This document shows positions 58,531-64,000 of a stretch of 64,000 nucleotides of DNA, in pieces. The notes under the pieces are model-generated. The model saw only the letters and a list, made by a program, of their open reading frames with translations, was not told the origin of the DNA and made no database searches. This DNA comes from Phragmites australis (lineage: Eukaryota; Streptophyta; Magnoliopsida; Poales; Poaceae). A program made the position numbers and the translations under genes. The stretch covers positions 248,001-312,000 of the forward strand of contig NC_084929.1 in assembly GCF_958298935.1 (NCBI RefSeq). The letters are read 5' to 3'. Every line of letters starts with the position of its first letter. The stretch's first letter is position 1.

Positions 58531-59718
58531 ATGAAGATGCGAGAGATCGTCTTCTTCGACGTCGAGACGACGGCGCCGTCGTCGGCGGGCCGGTGGTGGC
58601 TGCTCGAGTTCGGCGCTATCCTCGTGTGCCCCAAGAAGCTGGTGGAGGTGGGCAGCTACGACACCCTCATCCGCCCGGGGGACCTCTCCGCTGTCTCCCG
58701 GCGGTTCACGGACGTCGAGGCCATCCGCTCCGCGCCGCCATTCGAGGACGTCGCCGACAAGATATTCGACATCCTCGACGGTATCTACCTACACGTCAAC
58801 CATGCATTATCTATATATCCATCCATTGAATTGCTTCGGTTCGATCAGTTCAGTTCTGTTCAAGATACATGATGCTATATATATTGATGCATGGCATGGC
58901 ATGGCATGGCAGGCCGCGTGTGGGCGGGCCACAACATCCAGCGCTTTGACTGCCCTCGCATCCGGGAGGCGTTCGCGGAGATCGGCCGCCCCGCCCCGGA
59001 GCCCACCGGCGTCATCGACTCCCTCAACGTGCTCGCCCACGACTTCGGGCGCCGCGCCGGCGACCTCAAGATGGCCACCCTGGCGTCCTACTTCGGCATC
59101 GGCAAGCAGAAGCACAGGAGCCTGGAGGATGCACGCATGAACCTCGAGGTGCTCAAGCACTGCGCAACAGTCCTGCTCCTGGTACCTTACCTACTCAATT
59201 CTCTCTGGCTAGATGCAGCTGAATGGATCATGGATACTCCTCTCCCTGCTAGTGCTATTCCGATCCAGCTGCTAGATGATTACTACCATATTGAATTCGA
59301 TGCAGGAGTCGAGCCTTCCTTCTGTGCTGTGCAGTAAATCAGCAGCGGCTGCTCACGCCGGCGGCGCCATGACGAGGAGAAGGGCGACCATCGCCTCCAC
59401 GACGCCGAACCGGATGTCGCAGACCAAGCTTCAGTTTACCCCTGCGCCTGTGCCGGCAGAAGCAGCGCCGCCGTCTGCAGCAACTCAAAAGATCAACGGC
59501 CCCTGCAAGAGGGATAGCTTGGGCAAGGTAATACTATGTGAGAATGTATCGGTCATGTTGCTGTTCTTGTCCGATCAATTGAAGAATGGATGAATTGAAT
59601 TCCAATGGAATTTTATTAGGTGGTGGGGAGGGCCAGTAAGGAAGCATTGAGCACTAGGCGAGCAGCGACGGCGACACCCTTCCGCATGATCCTCAGGCAC
59701 TCCAGGGCCATCCTCTAG
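58531..59718 (+). CDS. NEN-type DEDDh 3'-5' exonuclease (279 aa)
   Basis: Four exons: 58531-58780, 58913-59181, 59306-59527, 59620-59718, in frame, 840 nt. The start [14 protein letters not shown] gives Exo I with catalytic Asp and Glu; Exo II is [20 protein letters not shown] (Asp in FDC); Exo III is [20 protein letters not shown] (His and Asp). Family signatures [20 protein letters not shown] and [20 protein letters not shown] agree with Arabidopsis NEN1-NEN4, exonuclease-domain proteins; some act with NAC45/NAC86 in nuclear breakdown during sieve-element differentiation. The C-terminal part ([11 protein letters not shown] and onward) is Ala/Pro-rich and shorter than in Arabidopsis NEN1, so this is a shorter paralogue. 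The second exon's acceptor directly follows a GGCAT microsatellite. Confidence 0.9.
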
Positions 59719-60897
59719 ATGATCCATCCTACGGATACTCTAGGGATCGACGTTCTGATCGATGGATGCTTTCTCAGGGAGAAGTGTAGAGTTGACAAAT
59801 AATTTGAGCTCAAGCTTCTCCACACCAGCATGCGATCGACTAGCTAATTGCACCTTCTCATGATTCATTCCTAGCTTGGATTCATTCGTTTGTACAGATG
59901 ATTGATTCGATCCACCTGTCCATATGTAATTTGACTCAAATCAGATTCATTTCATTTGTAAATTAAATGAAATGCCCTCATTTCATTTGTAAGTTAACAC
60001 GCCATTCGTTAACTATTGCAGATTTCAATTCTTAATTGTTGTGCAATGCTCTCATGTATGCATGCTATTTATTTCATACAACCAAATTAACCATGCCATC
60101 AGATATAGACCACGAACTGATAGGTGTTGCTTCAATTCATTAGGAGATCGAATACCAACGAATGGAATGGAATGCATCCGAGTGAAAAAGACATTCCTCT
60201 AGCTTGGGCCAATCGTACAAGCAAGGTTGAAGGTCCAGGGCCCAAATCAGTATACACGTACAAGATGAATCACCTTTTAGCTCCAAAGAAACCAGCCAGG
60301 CAGAGACGCAATTCTTGCATCTACCAAAATTCACCAACCAACGATGGCTCCTTTGTCTGAGATTGCATTCTTGCATGAACCCCTTTTGTCCCCAAAAGGA
60401 AGTTGCGTAAACAATTCACTCACGAACCCATCTTACAAGTTACCATTTTAGCACACAGCTGTAGGACCAAATGTTGTGATTCGCATACACCTTAACCAGA
60501 GACCTTAGATACAGATACAATGGAGACCATCAGCGCGGAAGCAAACTATATCTTCAGTATAAGCAAAAGCCCATAATTCACAGATTCGCCACCAGAATAG
60601 AGATAAATTTCATATTCCGACTTAAATCCAAATGCAAGACAGTATTTACAGACTGACCCATCAACGGACACTTAGTTGACACAACATGTAGATACAATGG
60701 AGACCTCATTTATGTACATCCGAAAGCTCCCTGCGATTGTGCAGTTTCAAAAGCCACAATCACAAGGGCATCAACCACTTGACTCAAATAACTAGGTAGC
60801 AGCATAAAAGAAACTAGTTATATCCTCAGGTGGACCGGGAAAATTTACAGGTTGAGGTAGCAAAATAACGTTATGGTCAATGGGGATGATCAAACGC
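59719..60897. other. Intergenic between convergent genes
   Basis: 3' flanks of the exonuclease (+) and the unknown protein gene (-). Repeated AAATGAAATG wording near 59940-59990. No coding frame supported. Confidence 0.5.
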
Positions 60898-62246
60898 TCA
60901 GGCAAAGGTAACTGCACAGTGGGGCTCTTTGCTCCCGCAAGCAAAACCTTCGATTCTTACTTTTGGGCTGCTCGCCCCACAAGATGGAGAACCTACTTCA
61001 ACTATTCCAGCTGCCTTTTTGCCAAAAGAACTCCCTAAGGGAGAAAAGGAAGGTGTTTTTTTACCGAACTGCGGATCATGGACAATAGGGTTGTTAGTGC
61101 GTACAGGTGGCGAGCCACAGAAAAAGCCCGCCTGGCTGCTCGAATCAGTATCAACATCAGGGTCACTCTGCAAGAGGGAGGAGAGCAAGATGGGCATCAG
61201 ATATCCAGAATATGATGCTGCAGTTCTACAATTTATAATACCAAGAAAGTGCTGATATGGTGGTATACCTTGCTGAGGATGAGGTCAAGGATATCAGAAG
61301 CGGAGTCTGCTCTATACACTGGCAGTGCCCTGCAATCATGAAACACACATGGTCAGCAAAGAACCAGTCTTATGCCTGTCTACTACAATTTTGAAATGAC
61401 ATCATCACATATGAAGCATGACATGTGAAATCTAATCCTATCCGATGATTACTCCCTACTTTGTCCTCACATTATCCGTATGTAACGTCTTTTTCATATC
61501 TTGCTACTAAATGCCTACGCTTCCTGTCGAAAGCTTGTAACGTACGTGTGTGAAGTCATATCATCAAAGTCCCTCAAAAAGTATCTTTGTCGGTTCATGT
61601 AATCCTATCTAGTGTGTATCACCTACTTTGTCGCTAAATGTGCATGTTGCTGTCGCAAGCTTGTAAAGTAGCGTGTGAAATCCTATCACCAAATAATCTC
61701 TCAACGAGTATCTTTGCCGGTGCATGCATGTAACCTATCTAGTGTTTATTGCCTACTTTGTCGCTTAATGTCAAAGAATCTCTCAACAAGTGCCGCTTCA
61801 TATTGCATCAATTTTGGAGCAAACTTCTCAAACACATAATAATACTATATATGTGATGTCTTATCTAAGAACAAATGCGAACGTGCACCCTATGCAATCA
61901 TATCGCGCTATAAATTGGCGTTCAAAACCTAGCAAGTATTCCGCAAATGGCAAAGGCAGGTACAAATGCTTTAGATAAACTAGAAGGATGTAACGTTTAA
62001 GGTCAATCTGGTTAGAGCAAAGAATAAAAGAACTAACCCGTTATTAGGCTTGGGGCTGGCTCTATTCAGAGCTTCAATCGGGAAGGGCGGACGGGAAGCC
62101 CTGCGCGGCTGAGGGCAGATGACTTCGATGCGAACCACTGGCTGTGCATTCATCTGGCAAAACCTTGACCTTCGGTCAGGCATTGGGTCTACCCTAGAGA
62201 GCTGCTGCCCTCCTCCCGCGCTGAATCTCATCATGTAGTGCTCCAT
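60898..62246 (-). CDS. Conserved plant protein of unknown function (179 aa)
   Basis: Three coding exons: 62246-62038, 61329-61269, 61167-60898, together 540 nt. The start [20 protein letters not shown] lies just after an acceptor (TTTACAG/GAGTAGAC), so there is also a 5' UTR intron. Motifs are [99 protein letters not shown] and [19 protein letters not shown]. The [10 protein letters not shown] ending is shared with a group of short plant proteins of unknown role. There is no membrane segment or signal. The high Ser/Pro content suggests a disordered, possibly phosphorylated protein. The 708-bp second intron has diverged tandem repeats. Confidence 0.85.
61490..61790. repeat. Diverged tandem repeats in an intron (~130-bp unit)
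   Basis: Blocks such as GTATCTTTG-CGG-TGCATG, CCTATCTAGTGT, CCTACTTTGTCGCT-AATG and AAGCTTGTAA recur two to three times with substitutions. They lie within the 61330-62037 intron of the unknown-protein gene. Confidence 0.65.
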
Positions 62247-62772
62247 GTCTACTCCTGTAAAGACACAACCGTGGTTGAGCAAACAACAACAAAAGTAGCG
62301 GTAGTTTCGGCAAGTGAAGTGGGAACCAAGCATGTAAATGAAATAAGAGCTAATCGACGGCGACACCAGGTGATGGAAAAATAATTTGACGTTGCTTTCA
62401 CTTAATAATCATAGTGAGAGAGTTGGTGCACCAAACAAGAAGAAGACTTTGTTCAAAAATTGCACATGTTGGGGGGGTTTTCTATGAGCAGCAAGGGCGA
62501 GATACTTGTTTCAATTTTAATATTTATAAGCAGATCTGCTGGTGCGAGTGATATGCACGAGCAAACGCAAACAATCTAACTTGAGATTCCGCAAGAAACA
62601 AACAGATTTTGAAACAAAAAAGACTGTTGCGAATCCGCAAGCACCAAAACACTAACTCGATATGCCGGAACTTCTTCTACACTAAAACACTAACTAGCGC
62701 CCACCCAGTAGCAGCAAACAAATCCTCCGCAAGGAACTGGACCGACGGATCGGAGAGATTTGAGAGCTCATC

Positions 62773-62863
62773 GAAGAAGAAGAAGAAGAAGAAGAAGAAG
62801 AAGAAGAAGAAGAAGAAGAAGAAGAAGAAGAAGAAGAAGAAGAAGCAGAAGAAGAAGAAGAAG
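62773..62863. repeat. (GAA)n microsatellite, about 30 units
   Basis: Nearly pure GAA repeat with one CAG-like interruption near 62846. It lies 530-620 bp upstream of the coding start of the minus-strand unknown-protein gene, where it reads TTC on the sense strand, probably in its 5' UTR or promoter. Confidence 0.9.
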
Positions 62864-64000
62864 GGCAGATCTGGTGGATCCGGAGAGGCTCACCAGCAAG
62901 GCACCCACAGATCCGCGCCCTTGACCGGCAGATCCACCGCTGCTCCACCTCGTCGTGCCGCGGCAAGCAGATCTCCGGCGAAGAAACCGAAACCCTAGGC
63001 CCGGCGACTTGCCCTCGCCACCGCTCCCCCGGCTTCCCTTTTTATCGGTCAACTTGGCCAAGCCCTTCAATGACACGCGGGGCCCACAAGTGCTGTGGTG
63101 GTGGCCCGCACGTCAGAAGAACCGTTTCCGTTCCGTTCATGGAATCCGTTCCCTCCCTCCGTCACAAATCTTATAAAAGAATGTAATAAATGAAAAGAAA
63201 GAAAAGAATGTGATTTTTTCTATATATGTTTATTCCAAACCTCCCTCATGTTGTGTTTTCTATCGATCTGCAAATATCTACAGTACAGCTGCTCATATGC
63301 AACTTCAATTCTTGCAAGTTTTGATGAAAAACTTACCTGTTGTTGTAAGTAATATATCCTAGTATAAGCTAGCGACGGATACATATGTTCGTTTTGAGTT
63401 GTTAAAACTACACAAGTAGTGATATAAGTTTTGTATTTTCTGAATTATTGTATCGATCTAAAACTTAAAAAAATAAATTAAAGATTCACTTTCACCCAAT
63501 TAACTTAAGGAAAAATGAATTAAATGGTGATATAAAACTATCTATTGCGTACCCACTTACATCCCTATACACAGAGTCTATAGTGTATAATTTTACCGCC
63601 TGTTATACCTATTGTCTCTAGTCATATGCTTATCCTTTGTATTATCGTATGTTTGTGTGTCTATATAAACATAGATATTATGCTCAAGGAATAGCGAGTC
63701 ATAGTGTAAATGTGCGCTCTTGTTATGGAGTCATGTTTAGTCAAGCACTCAAAGCTACGGTACTATTATCCGATAACAATATGTTTTCTTTTTGACGGCT
63801 CTATTTCCAATACTCTTTATAGTTCTGATCTTGTATTCATCCCAATCTTATCATTTTCAGTTTTCAATGTTGATGCCGAGAAAATATATGGTTTATGAAA
63901 TGGATTTTTACATTTTTCCGATTGATTCTGACCGTCGTCCCCCTAAGCACAAAGATCGAAGCCCCATGCTTGCCCATGAGGCCATATAATGTCAGATTAT
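62864..64000. other. Intergenic, AT-rich, no gene seen
   Basis: A short GC-rich part near 62864-63060 is likely the upstream region of the minus-strand gene. Beyond 63170 the DNA is AT-rich with short frames of no recognisable domain. Confidence 0.5.

Noticed and set aside
62609..62998. Lysine-rich plus-strand frame and serine-rich minus-strand frame
   Set aside because: Both are translations of the GAA/TTC microsatellite.

Overview
The window is nuclear DNA of a grass (Poaceae). Genes have short exons with GT/AG junctions, several GC-rich 5' exons and AT-rich introns. They are separated by nested transposons of grass type: Stowaway and Tourist-like MITEs, LINE remnants, a PIF/Harbinger element, and Tat-like Ty3/gypsy LTR elements whose LTRs begin TGTCGG and end CCGACA. 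I cannot name the species from sequence alone. All family calls come from reading motifs; no database search was run.

Layout. 1-0.32 kb: 3' end of a P4-ATPase (flippase) gene, + strand. 1.7-5.2 kb (-): C-terminal half of a PERK-type receptor kinase; one intron holds a LINE deletion derivative on the opposite strand. 7.15-7.94 kb (-): broken OB-fold gene copy. 8-11 kb: no gene, one clear MITE. 11.1-18.6 kb (-): a 21-exon gene for a coiled-coil protein with an AIR9-like C-terminal domain. 20.4-30.7 kb: a gypsy element with both LTRs and a perfect GGCTA target duplication; pol is mostly deleted, but a 3.2-kb antisense gene remains. 31.3-34.6 kb: inverted repeats and an array of about 12 imperfect palindromes, interrupted by a solo LTR. 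34.9-38.0 kb (+): complete peroxin PEX14 gene. 38.9-40.1 kb (-): intronless gene resembling the C-terminal half of PWWP proteins. 40.4-45.8 kb: a PIF/Harbinger transposon with decayed ORF1 and transposase plus one extra ORF. 46.6-47.4 kb (-): plastid ribosomal protein bL28. 47.7-54.2 kb: a foldback repeat, then a LINE split by a gypsy solo LTR that is itself split by another TG...CA element. 56.1-57.0 kb (+): hAT transposase relic. 58.5-59.7 kb (+): NEN-type DEDDh exonuclease. 60.9-62.2 kb (-): conserved plant protein of unknown function.

The host genes do not form a pathway: peroxisome import, plastid translation, sieve-element or nuclear exonuclease, membrane flippase and a cytoskeletal-type coiled-coil protein are ordinary independent grass genes. 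For all complete host genes the exon lengths I deduced sum to a multiple of three. The least explained DNA is in the transposon layers: the antisense gene with its own TATA box and intron inside the gypsy element, the 73-bp hairpin/G-box units amplified differently in its two LTRs, and the palindrome array directly upstream of PEX14.
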